Shown here: positions 1-11,758 of the stretch, piece after piece
Position numbering within the stretch: the first letter of the stretch is position 1
Layout of the letters: each line of letters opens with the position of its first letter
Source of the DNA: Euleptes europaea
Lineage: Eukaryota; Chordata; Lepidosauria; Squamata; Sphaerodactylidae
Direction of reading: 5' to 3'
DNA length: 64,000 nucleotides
Assembly (NCBI RefSeq): GCF_029931775.1
Contig: NC_079317.1
Span: 70,525,895 to 70,589,894, forward strand
Made by a program: the position numbers and the translations under genes
The notes under the pieces: generated by a model
Database searches by the model: none
Told to the model about the DNA's origin: nothing
The model's input: only the letters and a program-made list of their open reading frames with translations

Positions 1-350
1 AAATGTCAATTAAATTGCTCTTAACCTATTTGCTCAATCTTCTTTATTATGGTCATTGACCAGCATTACAAACAATAGACATTTCAATCATATTACACAA
101 AAACATGAACATAATTTAAAATATGACCTTTTAAAAGAGTAGACCATTTAAAATCTGCCGCAACTCTAATTTTCCGGATCCTACTTATCAAAATACAAAA
201 TCTGGCTACTTGGTGCAATGTCTGAGAGTTCTTATCTGATAACAAATAATCCAATTTAATTTTGTCATTTTCATCAGAAATCCTATCTAACAGTGGGTTA
301 ATTGTTTTTAGTCTAGCTGCCATATAATAATAGGGACATCTCAAGATCAT
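1..350 (-). mobile_element. LINE 3' fragment in FGF4 intron 1
   Basis: Minus-strand peptide with LRCPYYYMAARLKTINPLLD and LSDKNSQTLHQVARFC, the same C-terminal pattern as the fragment at 29640-30082. Clade not certain (L2/CR1-like). Confidence 0.5.
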
Positions 351-682
351 ACAAACCTATTTGCTCTGAAATAAAATATGCAGTGTGCTTAGGACTAGAA
401 AAGACATGACTGCTTATTTGGTAGGAGGCCAGCTTTCTTACTTCTGAGTAGTGCTGTTAACCACACTAGAAAATGGATTCAAAATTCCATCCTGCGGTTG
501 TATGGCAGAATAGCCATTATATTGGTATGACCCAATTGACCTGACTAACACAACTAAACTAAAACAACACCTGAATGGGTGTTAAAAAAATTTTTTTTTT
601 GTCCTGTGGCTGAAGATGGTTAAGAACAAATACACACATATCTTTCTTATCTGGATCCCTGTGCATTATTCTTGTTTTACAG

Positions 683-786
683 GTTTGCTTGAAATCTCTC
701 CAGTGGAAAGAGGAGTGGTGAGCATCTTTGGTGTTAAAAGTGGCCTGTTTGTAGCCATGAACAGTAAAGGCAAACTCTATGGATCT
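683..786 (+). CDS. FGF4: FGF4 coding exon 2 (fibroblast growth factor 4, partial gene)
   Basis: FGF4 is a secreted heparin-binding FGF that signals through FGF receptors in early embryo, limb and somite. The 104-bp exon has an AG acceptor at 681-682 and a GTAAGT donor at 787. The first two bases complete a split codon (phase 1), giving [20 protein letters not shown] then [14 protein letters not shown], the beta-trefoil segment shared by FGF4 and FGF6. The exon length equals that of FGF19 exon 2 in this window, as expected for FGF paralogues. FGF6 is similar in sequence, but the order FGF4-FGF19-LTO1 and the residues [13 protein letters not shown] favour FGF4. Exon 1, with signal peptide, lies left of the window. 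Confidence 0.95.
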
Positions 787-820
787 GTAAGTAGCAATTA
801 TGTAATATTTAGTGACATAC

Positions 821-906
821 AGTGTACCGCTAAGGAGAGTTACTCCTGTCTAAGCCAGTTGAAATGAATGGGCTTGGACTGGAGTAACTCTCCTTAGGAA
901 TGCACT
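821..906. mobile_element. Short palindromic MITE after FGF4 exon 2
   Basis: 86-bp palindrome: AGTGTACCGCTAAGGAGAGT... against ...TCTCCTTAGGAATGCACT, 26-bp arms with three mismatches. 35 bp from the splice donor. Confidence 0.65.
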
Positions 907-1086
907 GACAGTCTTTAATCCCTTTTTGTTTTGTTTTTAAATTGATTTTGATTTGTTTTATATTAAGTGGAAGAGCTGCTATCAATCTCAAGTTTTGACT
1001 ACTTTCAAAATATAACATACAAAATAGAACACATGTAATATCGAAACACTCTTGATGTTAGGCTTCCATAGCCAGATGATATGAGA

Positions 1087-1330
1087 GCCAGCTTTGATGC
1101 AGTGGTTAAGAGTGGCGGACTCCAGCCTGGAGAACTGGGTTCGATTCCCCACTCCTCCACATGAAGCCTGCTGGGTGACCTTGGGCCAGTCACACTTTTC
1201 TCAGAACTCTCTCAGCCCATGCGGAGGCAGGCAGTGGCAAATTACCCCCGAACATCTCTTGCCTTGGAAACCCTATGGGGTCACCAAAAGTCAGCTGTGA
1301 CTTGATGGCACTTTCCACCACCACCACCAC
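1087..1330 (+). mobile_element. Sauria-type tRNA SINE
   Basis: tRNA-like head (GCAGTGGTTAAGAGTGG, GGTTCGATTCCCC B box) followed by GCTGGGTGACCTTGGGCCAG and a BovB-like tail (CAGCTGTGACTTGATGGCAC, ACC repeats). Confidence 0.8.
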
Positions 1331-3533
1331 CCAGATGACAACTCTCTGGTTATGAATGAATCATTATCTCACGCTGCAGTAGAGCACTGGAAGCGCCCTG
1401 GGAAAGCACGGAACACTTCCAAGCTCTGAGGAGGAAACCACCATGCAGACTGCATGGGGAAGTCAAGCAGGTGCTCTTGGTACCGTTTGTCCACAAACTT
1501 CTTCCAGTTTGGCAAAACCATTAAAGAGCTTCAGACATTTAAGCACCTGTACACATTTCTGCAGGGTACAAGAACAAACATTTCCGAACAGTATGCTGGG
1601 ACATACTAGTGTGCTTTGAGAAATTAGTTTAAATAATTGTGCCTTTTCCGAGCTTGGCACTCCCATAAGCATAGGTGGCTGTGCAAACTGCCAGCCTATT
1701 TCCTACCTGCCTTCCTGTTTCCAGAAAAATACAATGGGTATTACTGGATCAACTCCCAAATTCAGAGATATGGCAGAATCACCTTCCCTCAGAAGAAACA
1801 TGTCCAGTGGAAAGGCTTCCTTGAGAGCCAGTAGTTCTCACACACTTCACAAATGAATCACTTGACCTGTTAAAAAGTGTGATTCCAATTTTACTTCAGA
1901 AAAAAGTGTGGTTCAGCTATGAGGTGGCAAGTTATAACATAGCTTTTAGTGAGATATAATATCTATAATTGTTGCCACTAAACACAGTAAATTATCTGCT
2001 TCAAGAGTTACATCCTTCTATGCCCATTGAAGTCAATGGGCTTAGAGAGGTGAAACTCTCTTTAGGATTGCACTGTAAAGCCTGGAGAATAATGTACTGG
2101 AACCTGGTGTTCAATCACACCATACACTTCCTGGCTGCTGCTTTATTCGGTGATGCAGCCATCAGAGACCACTAATAACCATTCATTGGTCATGTTCAAC
2201 CAGTTCAGGCAGGTATATATAAACCTGATCTCCTGTGAAAAGAAAGAATTTTGGGGAGGAAAATAAATGTAATTTCCAATACACTGAAATAGTCAAAGGC
2301 ATTTCATTTCTTAAAACCCACTTGGTTGCTAAAAATAGCACACGTCTTGTTTATGGTCATTTCCAGCTGTCCTTCTATTGTGGACTCCTTGTTTGTATAA
2401 ATTCGTGTGGGCAGAATGTTCAGCCTAATGATTTTGGAAGCAGATCGCTTTCACATGATTTGCTTAAAAGGTAGCAAGGAAAAATCCAGGAGTGGAAAGA
2501 GCCAAATATTTTCTTTATATAAACTAGGCTCTGTAGCCTCAGATGTATCCTTACTTTTTGGGTCTTTAATTGGTACAGCCTTTTTATCTCTTCTCCCTAT
2601 TGTCATTTGCCAGCAATTTCCTTATCTCCTTTTGTCTGTAGGGTATTTTGTCTTTAGTGGTTGACCAAAGGCTGCATTCTCAGGAACACGCCAGCTACAA
2701 ACTTTTATCAATTTCAGTTTAAGAAAAGGCTTTGTGGATTATAAACTGGAGATCCCTGTGTTTAAACAGGATCAAGTACCGGCATATGCAATTAACATTA
2801 CATTTAAAAAATGCAAACTAAATGTACAGAAGGGCAGGACATTTTCCTGCGCTGTTGAGGTCAGAGAAGGGTTCAAATAGTGCAAGACTGATCCTTCATC
2901 CTTTCTTATCAATCTTCCGTACAAGCCAATGTAGTTATCTGAGTGTAGAAGAAGCAGGCTATGGTGTGCCTGTTTACAAAATGATTTATGCCGAAAGACA
3001 GAAAAGATCAGCTAGTTGGTGACTCTACTATCAGGAGTGTATGCTAGGATTTCTGTTCAGCCTGTTCAGAACTCTTGGGGGAAGCCAGATCTTGAAGGAG
3101 CTTCCTGCCATGACGTGGACAAGGATCCCAACCTCCAGGTGGAAGGGAGTAATGCCAACAGTGCACCAGATTCAGGAGGTCCTGTTGGAATCTTCTAGCC
3201 ACCCGTTTTAGCAGCATCTACTTGAACTCTTCATCAGGCCGGATGTTCAAGTACAAAATAAAACAAAGAAAAGGAACAGGAAAAATTGTTTCAGGGCATG
3301 ATGGAGACAGCCTCAAAACTGTGGCTTGTAGAACCTTAGGGCCTCTCCGTCATGCCATGAAACATCTTTCTCCCCTCTCCACCATTTTGTATTTTGCTTT
3401 TTACTGAATAGCTACCGGTAGCTTGATGAAGCGTTCTAAAGAATGTGAAAGATTGCTCCCTATTTTGTGTTGTGGTTGGTCGTTTTAAATAGTATTACAC
3501 AACTGTTGTTTTTGGGAATTTTTCTGTGAACCA

Positions 3534-3736
3534 TAGGGCTGCCAACCTCCAGGTACTAGCTGGAGATCTCCTGCTATTACAACTGATCTACAGCCAATAG
3601 AGATCAGTTCACCTGGAGAAAATGGCCACTTTGTCAATTGGACTCTATGGCATTGAAGTCCCTCCCCAAACCCCACCCTCCTCAGGCTCTGCCCCAAAAA
3701 CCTCCTGCCGGGGTGAAGAGGATCCTGGCAACCCTA
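3534..3736. mobile_element. hAT-type MITE (GTTGCCA family)
   Basis: Ends TAGGGCTGCCA and TGGCAACCCTA with the exact 8-bp duplication GTGAACCA (3526-3533, 3737-3744). This about 205-bp family is the commonest repeat in the window. Confidence 0.85.
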
Positions 3737-4491
3737 GTGAACCAACATGGCTTTCTATTTGTTGACTACCCAAAGACAAATCCTTATCATCAATGTACAG
3801 ACAATATGGCCACCTGATGGTTTTTGCCTGTGGCGTGAGTGATGATGAGCAACACAGGTCTTTTCCTATGCCATTTTGAAACTTTGAAAAGTTGTTTTAA
3901 AATGCTTTTGAATGTTTCCCCTGTGTCATTACGTTATATGCCAGGCATTGTTCATTTAGCTTTTTTGTTGTTGTTGTTAAAGAAACACCTGCAAGACTTT
4001 CTCACCCTTTCACAACAATACCTCACTATTTTGTACATCTTAATTTTAGTTCAGTATAGTTGAACATATTGCAGGCTGCGAAGTCTGTTGTCCTATGCTG
4101 GAGCTCACATCTAGAGCAAATAGAGATCAACAGCAGTCTCGTTATTTTCCTATAGATAGGCTTAAACTGGGCAGAAGTGTGGGTGAAGGTGCTAGGACAA
4201 ATAGCGTAGTATCAGCCCAAAGACATCAAAATCCTGAGCTTCAAGCTGATTGGTGTTGATTGAGCCACCAAGCTCAGGAACATCCTCTTGTAAATCCATG
4301 CTGAAGATACAGCTGGGAATGCAGATCATTGAATATACCCCAGACCCTTTCATCCTAGTAAGTCACCTATGCAACTAGGTATGGAAGGATTATTTCTGGC
4401 AATAGAAGATACAGTGTCGCACTCCACTCCCCCCCCCCCAACACAGCAGAGTCACCAGTGCTAGCGGCTGGCAAGACAGGACACTTGTGGA

Positions 4492-4700
4492 TAGGTTTGC
4501 CAACCTTCAGGTGGTGGCTGGAGATCTCCTGCTATTACAACTGATCTCCAGGCGATAGGAATCAGTTCCCCTGGAGAACATGGCTGCTTTGGCAATTGGA
4601 CTTGATGGCATTGAAGTCCCTCCCCTCTCCAAACCCTGCCCTCCTCAGACTCCACCCCCAAAATCTCCAGATGTTTCCCAACCCGGAGCTGGCAACCCTA
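4492..4700. mobile_element. hAT-type MITE (GTTGCCA family)
   Basis: TAGGTTTGCCA to TGGCAACCCTA; same interior (GGAGATCTCCTGCTATTACA). Target duplication not recognisable. Confidence 0.8.
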
Positions 4701-4739
4701 TTTATAAAAGCCAACATGGTGAAAAAGGGATTAGTGAGC

Positions 4740-5125
4740 TGGTTCTCGTAGGTTATCTGGGCTGTGTAACCGTGGTCTTGGTATTTTCTTTCCTGACGTT
4801 TCGCCAGCAGCTGTGGCCGGCATCTTCAGAGGAGTAACACTGAAGGACAGTGTCTCTCAGTGTCAAGTGTGTAGGAAGACTAATATATAGTCAGAAAGGG
4901 GTTGGGTTTGAGCTGAATCATTGTCCTGCAAAAAGTAACAAAGGTAATGTGCTAACCATTGTCCTGTAAGTATCAAGATAATGTGCTAATGAGGGTGTGG
5001 TATGTTAATATGGAACCATTGGTCAACAATAGCCATGAGGATTAGCTTTGGATTTCACACATTAACAGATCACTTTAGGATACAATGGTTCCAACTCTGA
5101 CCGTGAAAGCCTTCGACAATTTTTT
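4740..5125 (-). mobile_element. Penelope-like element, family A, in FGF4 intron 2
   Basis: 386 bp flanked by the exact 12-bp duplication GGATTAGTGAGC (4728-4739, 5126-5137). Carries GGTTATCTGGGCTGTGTAAC and a minus-strand hammerhead-like core at 4792-4829 (CTGAAGA, stem GCCGGC/GCTGGC, GAAAC). No protein-coding part is present. It abuts a hAT MITE on its left. Confidence 0.75.
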
Positions 5126-5688
5126 GGATTAGTGAGCATCCAGAACTACTATTCACACTTTGGGAGGGGGGGTCCGTGAAGGTAGGGCCTGAGGAAGTCT
5201 GAGACAATGTGAGCTTCTTTCACGTCCCTTCTGAGTTTCCCACATAAACAGCATAAGGTGAGAGATCATACGCAGAGGGCTTTAGAGAAGCAAAAGAATG
5301 GGATGGCTGGGACACCAGAGGATTCTGGGCCATATTTTCATATGCTCTGGCCCCTCCGCCCTTCCCCAGACAAGGGAACTCACAGAGACACTGTTGTAAA
5401 ATAGGCCTCAAAATCCTGGATGAAGACTGGAAGTATTGCACATTTCTGTGCATGGAAAGTGGTGCCCACACTTGGCATGAGTAGTCCAGCATCTTCTGTA
5501 TTGTTTGTTAAAGAAGGGATCAAGGCTTTTGCTTGTGGCTCTTATTGCACTGAGCCTAAAAAAGTATCTCCAAGACAAGTCAAAACCGCCTTGAGGAAGT
5601 GCTTTTTCAGGTGCTTCTATATCAAGAAGGCATTTGTCTAAGTAGGTGTTTGCAGCATCAACTTATGAAAAACAAATAGGGTTGCCAG

Positions 5689-5897
5689 TAGGGTTGACAG
5701 GTCCCTCTTCGCCATCGGTGGGAAGTTTTAGTGGCAGAGTTTAAGGAGGGCGGGTTTGGGGGAGGGGAGAGACTTCAATGCCATAGAGTCCAATTGCCAA
5801 AGTGGCCATTTTCTCCAGGTGAACTGGTCTCTATCGGCTGGAGATCAGTTGAAATAGCAGGAGATCTCCAGCTAATACCTGAAGGTTGGCAACCCTA
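5689..5897. mobile_element. hAT-type MITE (GTTGCCA family)
   Basis: Reverse-oriented copy ending GGCAACCCTA. A second partial tip TAGGGTTGCCAG lies just upstream at 5677-5688. It is directly followed by another copy. Confidence 0.8.
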
Positions 5898-6119
5898 GTT
5901 GCCAGGTCCCTCTTCACTACCGGTGGGAGGGGCGGAGCCTGAGGAGGGTGGGGTTTGGGTGGGGTTTGACTTCAATTCCACAGAGGGTGGGGTTTGACTT
6001 CAATTCCACAGAGTCCAATTTCCAAAGTGGCCATTTTCTCCAAGTGAACTGATCTCTACTGGCTGGAGATCAGTTGTAATAGCAGATTTCCGGCTAGTAC
6101 TTGGAAGTTGGCAACCCTA
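5896..6119. mobile_element. hAT-type MITE (GTTGCCA family), adjacent copy
   Basis: Head-to-tail with the previous copy, sharing the CTAG junction. Contains an internal direct duplication of about 31 bp (GGTGGGGTTTGACTTC...). Ends 108 bp before FGF4 exon 3. Confidence 0.8.
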
Positions 6120-6227
6120 AAAGCAAAACAGAAAGAAAACAACTGCATAGAGCCCCCTTTCTACAATTGTTTGCAACAGCATTTCTGACCCCTAACTTAT
6201 AACCCCCTTCCCCCCTTCTCATTTCAG

Positions 6228-6404
6228 AGCCATTTCAACAATGAGTGTAAATTCAAAGAGATCCTGCTGCCAAACAACTACAATGCTTATGAGTCCCAGG
6301 TCTACCCAGGGATGTACATAGCCTTGAGCAAAAATGGAAGAACCAAGAAAGGCAATAAGGTCTCTCCCACCATGACAGTGACGCATTTTCTTCCTAGGAT
6401 TTGA
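6228..6404 (+). CDS. FGF4: FGF4 coding exon 3 (C-terminal exon with stop)
   Basis: Last coding exon, 59 codons including TGA at 6402-6404. The acceptor is a pyrimidine-rich tract ending in CAG at 6225-6227, and the phase is 0. It starts [20 protein letters not shown] and ends with [14 protein letters not shown]. The motifs [17 protein letters not shown] and [14 protein letters not shown] are the receptor- and heparin-binding half of the FGF4/6 trefoil. The basic stretch [10 protein letters not shown] is the usual heparin-binding loop. The reading frame is intact. Two head-to-tail hAT MITE copies end only 108 bp upstream of the acceptor. Confidence 0.96.
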   Translation, partial: SHFNNECKFKEILLPNNYNAYESQVYPGMYIALSKNGRTKKGNKVSPTMTVTHFLPRI

Positions 6405-7595
6405 GAGCTGTCCCTTCAAGACCTACCTCAGGGAAGGGGGAGAAGGCGAGACCCATTTGGAGACCGGGAAGGGATCTGTGGTGCACTTTCCTTTTGAGAG
6501 TTTTATGCAAGAGTAGATGTAAGATATTTAAGTTATTTAAGTCTGTATATATTGCCAGAAAGTTATTTATAGTTCTGATTTTTTTTTAATTCCTAAGAAA
6601 AAGCCCCAACATAAAACAAAAAAAACCCCTCCAACCTAAGCTATTCATTGTACAATGCAACAGTAGAGGACTTTTGCATTGTGGTTTATTTAATTTTTTT
6701 TTTTAAGTTATCACAGGTGTGCTGCTATTATGTGTTTTTTAAAAGTGAAATTCAATTCCTATATTTACAATGTTTTGCACTGTTTTGTGTGTTGTACAGT
6801 GTTTGTTAGTGGACATGAAATTGTTCTCTCTCTCTCTCTCCCTCTTTTAAAAGAAACCAATGATAACTGCCAGACACGGCCGTAGTCTTTGAAAATGAAC
6901 TGGGCAAACCTTCCTCAGTTCTGATGCCAGCTTGTAGCAACGTACAATGTATGACCTCCTTTTGTGCAGCGCAGCTATTTCATTGAAAGGGTATCGGTTT
7001 ACTTCGGGTACAGAAAATGCAGCGTCGAAGTACCACCCTGCAAAGCTGTTTTTAGATCTGCTGCTGCTGAACTCTGAACTTTCCTGCAGTCAATCTCTTC
7101 AGAGCCCCGAGGAACACCCCCATTGAAATTAATGGAGCAGCAGTGTTCCGTGAACTATGCCCTTAACAGACACCTTAAACCTGTTGAACAAATTTCCAGG
7201 AGTATTGTTATTTTAAACAATGTCAGGAGCGTAAGGGTGGGCTTAAGTAGGATTGCTCGGAACGGCATAAACGTCTTCCCTTTCCTACAAACTCTCACAC
7301 TGTGAAAAAGGCTACAATTAACAGTTTAGATTATGTAAAGAAAAATATCGTGAATTAAATGCCCCTCCCTCAAAATGCATTATGCAGGCACTGTATAACA
7401 CATCATCAAGAAGATCTCTTTCTTTCTCCTTTTTTTTAAAAAAAAGATCAAGCTCTTTCAACTCAACCAGATGATTCAAGTTCCTCTATGTACTTGTTTA
7501 ATGATTTAGTATTTTTAATGCAATATCTGGAAGGAGAAACATGCTGCTGCCTTCATGGCTGCAATCATCCATAATCCAGTAAGGGGAAAGCCATA

Positions 7596-7725
7596 GCTCC
7601 ATAGTAGGGCACATGTTTTGCATGCGTAAGGTCTCAAAGTCAGTCCTAGCATTTCTAGTTAATGGACTGTGAAAGACAATACTGGTCTAGATGGACTATG
7701 TCTGATACGGCAGCTTCATACGTTC
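7596..7725 (+). mobile_element. tRNA-Ala-like SINE, decayed
   Basis: TAGGGCACATGTTTTGCATGC head and GGTCTAGATGGACTATGTCTG tail, clearly diverged. Confidence 0.5.
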
Positions 7726-8919
7726 ACTGAGAACACGCCTAAATCCCAAGGAAGGGCCAGAGCACACCATTGTGCTAGAGTGTTCTCTTGTAGTGGTGCT
7801 GGAGGTACAGTGGTCATCTGGATGATTTACCAGGAGGGTCGATAGTTACAGCTGAATTTAAGCAGCTGCTAGGCGAAAATGAGCCTTCTGGTGTTCTGTC
7901 GATGACTTGTTCAAATGGCCACTGGCCCTCACTGCAGCAAGTAACATGAAACACAATTCAGCGACTTTCCGGCAGGCCCAAATGGCTGTGTCCACTGGAA
8001 CACGAAAAGGGTTTGTCGTTTTGTGAGAATGCGTGGCCGGCAATCCTTTGCCCCTTGTCAGAATTCCTTGGGTTGCTCCTGGGGACGCCACAAGAGTACA
8101 AACGCAGCTCAGTTTGTTGCGTTAAATGTAGGCTTGCTCCCCAAGAAGCGTGATGGACTTGAAAGAACTGCTGTGATGTAAATGGTTTATGGATTACTGC
8201 CTCAGCGTCTCATTCCCTATCGTCTCACTGATTCATGTCTACCTCATGCTTTCTTAAAGCCAGTTTCTTAACAAAATCTGCATGGAAGCTGCATGTACTT
8301 TTCTGTTCATTCAGTATTATAATTCCAATGTGTGTGTGTGTGTGGGGGGGGAAGCATCCTAAATCCCTACTTTTTTTTCATATGCAGCCAAAAGTATTCC
8401 AGATAGCATGGTTGCCTCCAATTTGAGCCTTGTCACGTTTGTGCTATCTTTACCCGGTGATTTACTTTTAGAAGGATAATCATGGTGAAAATATTTGCAG
8501 ACAGCTGTCAGGCTGCAGCGCTATATGGTCACCCAGTAACCCTATATTTTTCTGTATATATTTTGTGAATGTAAACCATGTCTTTAAAGCAAAGAATGAA
8601 TAGGCAGGTTTAAGAATGATCGCGGGGAAGGGGTGGCGGAGAGGGGGGACAAGGAAGCCTGAAACTTCGGCTGTGCTAAGAGTTTGAACAAAAATTAAAA
8701 TGTGACTCTGAGAGCAAAAGGCAGAGCTCCTCCGGAAGAATTCTTGAATGGGACTATCAGGAAGTCTCCTAATATTTTAGGGAATAGTTTCACTCTTCCA
8801 TGGCTTCAGTTTAGGACTTCATTGCCGGCACATAAAGCTTCGTGAGAAAGTGGGCTGCATCAGGGCAGCATCACAAGCAAAACGTTCTGCTGGGGTTGTA
8901 GGCGAGCTTCCAGTAACAG

Positions 8920-9168
8920 CCAGAGTGGCGTAGTGGTTAAAAGCGGTGGACTCTAATCCGGAGAACCAGGTTCGATTCCCCACTCCTCCACATGAAGCCA
9001 GCTGGGTGACCTTGGGCTAGTCACAGTTCTCCTCGAGCTCTCTCAGCCTCACCTACCTCACAAGGTGTCTGTTGTGGGGAGGGGAAGGGAAGGAGATTGT
9101 AAACTGGTTTGATTCTTCCTTAAAAGGGAGAGAAAATCGGCATATAAAAACCAACTCCTCCTTCTTCT
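8920..9168 (+). mobile_element. tRNA-derived SINE with CTT tail
   Basis: Head GTGGCGTAGTGGTTAAAAGC and B box GGTTCGATTCCCC, then GTGTCTGTTGTGGGGAGGGG and CGGCATATAAAAACC with a CTT-rich end. Confidence 0.8.
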
Positions 9169-9825
9169 TGGCACAGCAATTTACTACTCGTCTCAAACTA
9201 CTTCAGACCACAACCCTCTATCTATATACTTCAGAGTACTTCCACTGACTCCAGCAGGATTTCTTTGGAGTAAATATACTAATTTAAATACCTCTGCATG
9301 ACTTATACAAAGAAGGGAAGGGTGGCTTTGCACAGGCCTGGTAGGACTGATATTGGTGTAAGAAATGTGATTCCCCGGCACAGCACATATTTCTTTCTCG
9401 CGGCTGGCTTCCCATCTTCCAAGTTGGGTGCTTAAGCATTGAGCTAGGAACATGGGAAGATCCTATACAGATACACCCTTTATGGTCCATTCCTAAAACA
9501 AACATGTTAAGCCCTTGGGGTGAGGCTTGGTGATTATGGGGGCATTATAGCAAGTGGCCCTGCAGGCTAAGACTGGATTAACCATCAAGTTGTTTGTTAC
9601 ACAGGAGTGCCTAGGAAAACAGAGTCCCCTGCTGCAGTCTCATTCACATCCAAGGAAGGGGCAGGGTCTTTGCTGTATGGTAGCAGCAGAGTGGCTGTGA
9701 GCCCTTTTGGTGGAGAAATGTGAAATAGTATAGACTGGTTCAGTATCAGGAACAGAATAAACGACACTCCTTCCCTGTCCACAAGTTATAGTGTACACAT
9801 GCACAATCCATGCACAATATACGCA

Positions 9826-10320
9826 GACAGCCCCTTCCTGAGCCTCCAGGATGAAAGTCCTTAGGAGGCCAGGAAGAGGCTGGGCCAGCGTTCATGCCCC
9901 CTGCGCTGGTGCCCGTGCCACTTATGCCGTCCAGGGTGGCATGGATGCCAGCAGGGGGACCCGGACGCCATTCTACCAGCACTGCTGCCCAGGGCACCGG
10001 CTGGGCCTTCCACCAGCATCCCACCGGTGCAAAGCCCCGCGCTGGATTTCCGGGGGCATTCCTGGGGCATTCCGGGGGGCGGAGCTGCCAGTAGGCAGCT
10101 TCCTGACCCCTTTTGCCCCGTATGCTGATGGCGAAAACAGCGTGTGCAGCCTCACTGTTTTCAATTGGGCAAAATGCCCCATTAAGAAAGTAAAAGACAT
10201 TTAAAAGGCTTTTTAAAGCCTTTTGGCAGCCAAGGAATGGCTTTGGGGGTGCCAAGGTGGCACCTCGGCCATGCCGTCCCTGGCCGCCAAAGGCTCAGAA
10301 ACAGCTGCCCATTTTTCTTG
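9826..10320. mobile_element. GC-rich repeat, probable DNA transposon
   Basis: GC-rich island in AT-rich DNA with CATTCCTGGGGCATTCC and internal text resembling the 34467 and 48161 elements (GCGCTGG..., CTTTTGCCCCGTA, TTTTAAAGCC). Spurious overlapping open frames on both strands come from its composition. Boundaries approximate. Confidence 0.4.
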
Positions 10321-11654
10321 ATACATAACGTTGAGTAATTCTCATGTCATGCTCAATGCATGTACAGTTCAATGTGTGATTTAAACACCACATTTACCCA
10401 GGCACCACTCCCCAGTTTCATTTGCAAAGTGAATTCCTGTCGGCTTTTTCTTACAAACAGATATACGCGTGTGCATGCAGGATGTGCATGTGCTCACTGT
10501 AACTTGAGAACAGGGCTCCCGCACTGTAGATTACTCTTTTGACAGAGAAGAAACTACAGCTTAGAGTCGATGACTTCAACGCCTCTAGATGCGATAGTGC
10601 AATGGAGTCCTGGGATCTTTTAATCCAGTCGTGCTGCAGAAAACCTGGGCAAAACATGCGGAAACAATCGGGGAGAGCGAGGCAACCTCTGACGGTTGGA
10701 AAATGTATGCATCATCAAAGCACAGCCCCAAAGTAATCAGCGGGGTGACTGTGAGGAAACAGCCATGCATAAAAGGGCACAATGCGAAGTGAAAGTGAAG
10801 ACAGGAATATTATTCTTTATATAATATATTCTAGAGTAATGGCCATAAAGCCCAATGAACGTAACAGGTATTTCAGAGTAATTCTTCAAGGCTTGCGATG
10901 TTATGCAATACTTACATGTTCCTTACATTGAGACATTAGCAATTTCCAAGTCTGGAGGAAAAAATCTGAGTTTGACTTTCTTTTTTCTTTATTACATTCC
11001 TGTATGAGAAAAAAAAAACAGTTTTACAAGAATTACACATACACTATCAATATTGTGCTTAACGAATTACTTGCATGTATACTGTACTTACGGATGGCCT
11101 TGAAGAATAAAGCTACTCACCAGTGAGATCAAAACACATAGCAGGACCAGATTTTTATTTTTAAAAAACTCCTCCTCTTGCTGTTGTTCAGGAAAATACA
11201 AGTAAAATGAGACCATGCCATCCAGTCCTAGGTAAGCTCTTGACAGTGAAACGCTAGAACATTTGTGTGGAGTTTGAGGTATTTCTGTATGTTCTCCCTC
11301 TTTTTTAAAAAAACGTGTAGGTATTCACTTGCATAATCTTCCTGGCTACCTTTTGGAAGTTCAAAGTATTTCTAGATTTCCAAAATCCAAATGATGTTGA
11401 CTTGAATTGTGGACTCATTGGATGCAGATGGATCTCCTTTTGCATCACGTTTGGCTTTATTTCAGTTGTCAACAGATAGCCTCATCCCTTGTTGTACTCA
11501 GAGGTAGTTTATATTGTAATGTTCAAATATTGTTGTAAAACTTTGATATCAATGTTACATGGTACAAGCTTTCACCATTTACGAGATCTGTCTGTAGTTT
11601 TATACAGGTGTTGTTCGATATTGTGGTGTATGTGCTGTGCACATTTAATTGCAT

Positions 11655-11660
11655 AATAAA
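11655..11660 (+). terminator. Candidate polyadenylation signal AATAAA for FGF4
   Basis: Canonical hexamer after a T-rich stretch; the next gene on this strand is 30 kb away. A second AATAAA is at 11106-11111. Use of either is inferred only. Confidence 0.3.
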
Positions 11661-11758
11661 TAGATAAATTTTACACACTTCGCAGACTTAATTTATTTAA
11701 AATAGGATTGGTTTATTTAGTGGGAGACAAATGTGATTCTATCCCACATGACTCTAAA

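Larger units (their letters stand above)
787..6227 (+). other. FGF4: FGF4 intron 2
   Basis: Begins GTAAGT and ends in a C/T-rich tract plus CAG. It is repeat-laden: a short palindromic MITE 35 bp after the donor (821-906), a Sauria SINE (1087-1330), another short MITE half (2007-2079), hAT MITEs (3534-3736, 4492-4700, 5689-5897, 5896-6119) and a Penelope-like element (4740-5125). Stretches 1331-2000 and 2080-3500 hold no gene or clear repeat, apart from a possible decayed Penelope-like remnant near 3200-3460. Confidence 0.85.
6405..11680 (+). other. FGF4: Probable FGF4 3' UTR and 3' flank
   Basis: No coding region follows the FGF4 stop. The first 400 bases are AT-rich with repeated TTATTTA-like motifs (6525-6565), typical of unstable growth-factor mRNAs. 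AATAAA hexamers lie at 11106-11111 and 11655-11660, the latter after a T-rich stretch that looks like a 3' UTR end. If the longest form is used, the UTR contains a SINE (8920-9168) and a GC-rich transposon (about 9826-10320). In mouse the Fgf4 SOX/POU enhancer lies in the 3' UTR, so this is where to look for its counterpart. The transcript end is not determined. Confidence 0.35.

Noticed and set aside
1087-1330. tRNA gene
   Set aside because: A/B-box-like text belongs to a SINE head; no complete cloverleaf and a long non-tRNA body follows.
683-6404. FGF6 instead of FGF4
   Set aside because: Exon 2-3 sequence resembles both, but FGF19 and LTO1 follow on the same strand, which is the FGF4 neighbourhood.
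9746-10255. 169-codon minus-strand open frame
   Set aside because: Falls in the GC-rich transposon-like island, with several competing frames on both strands.
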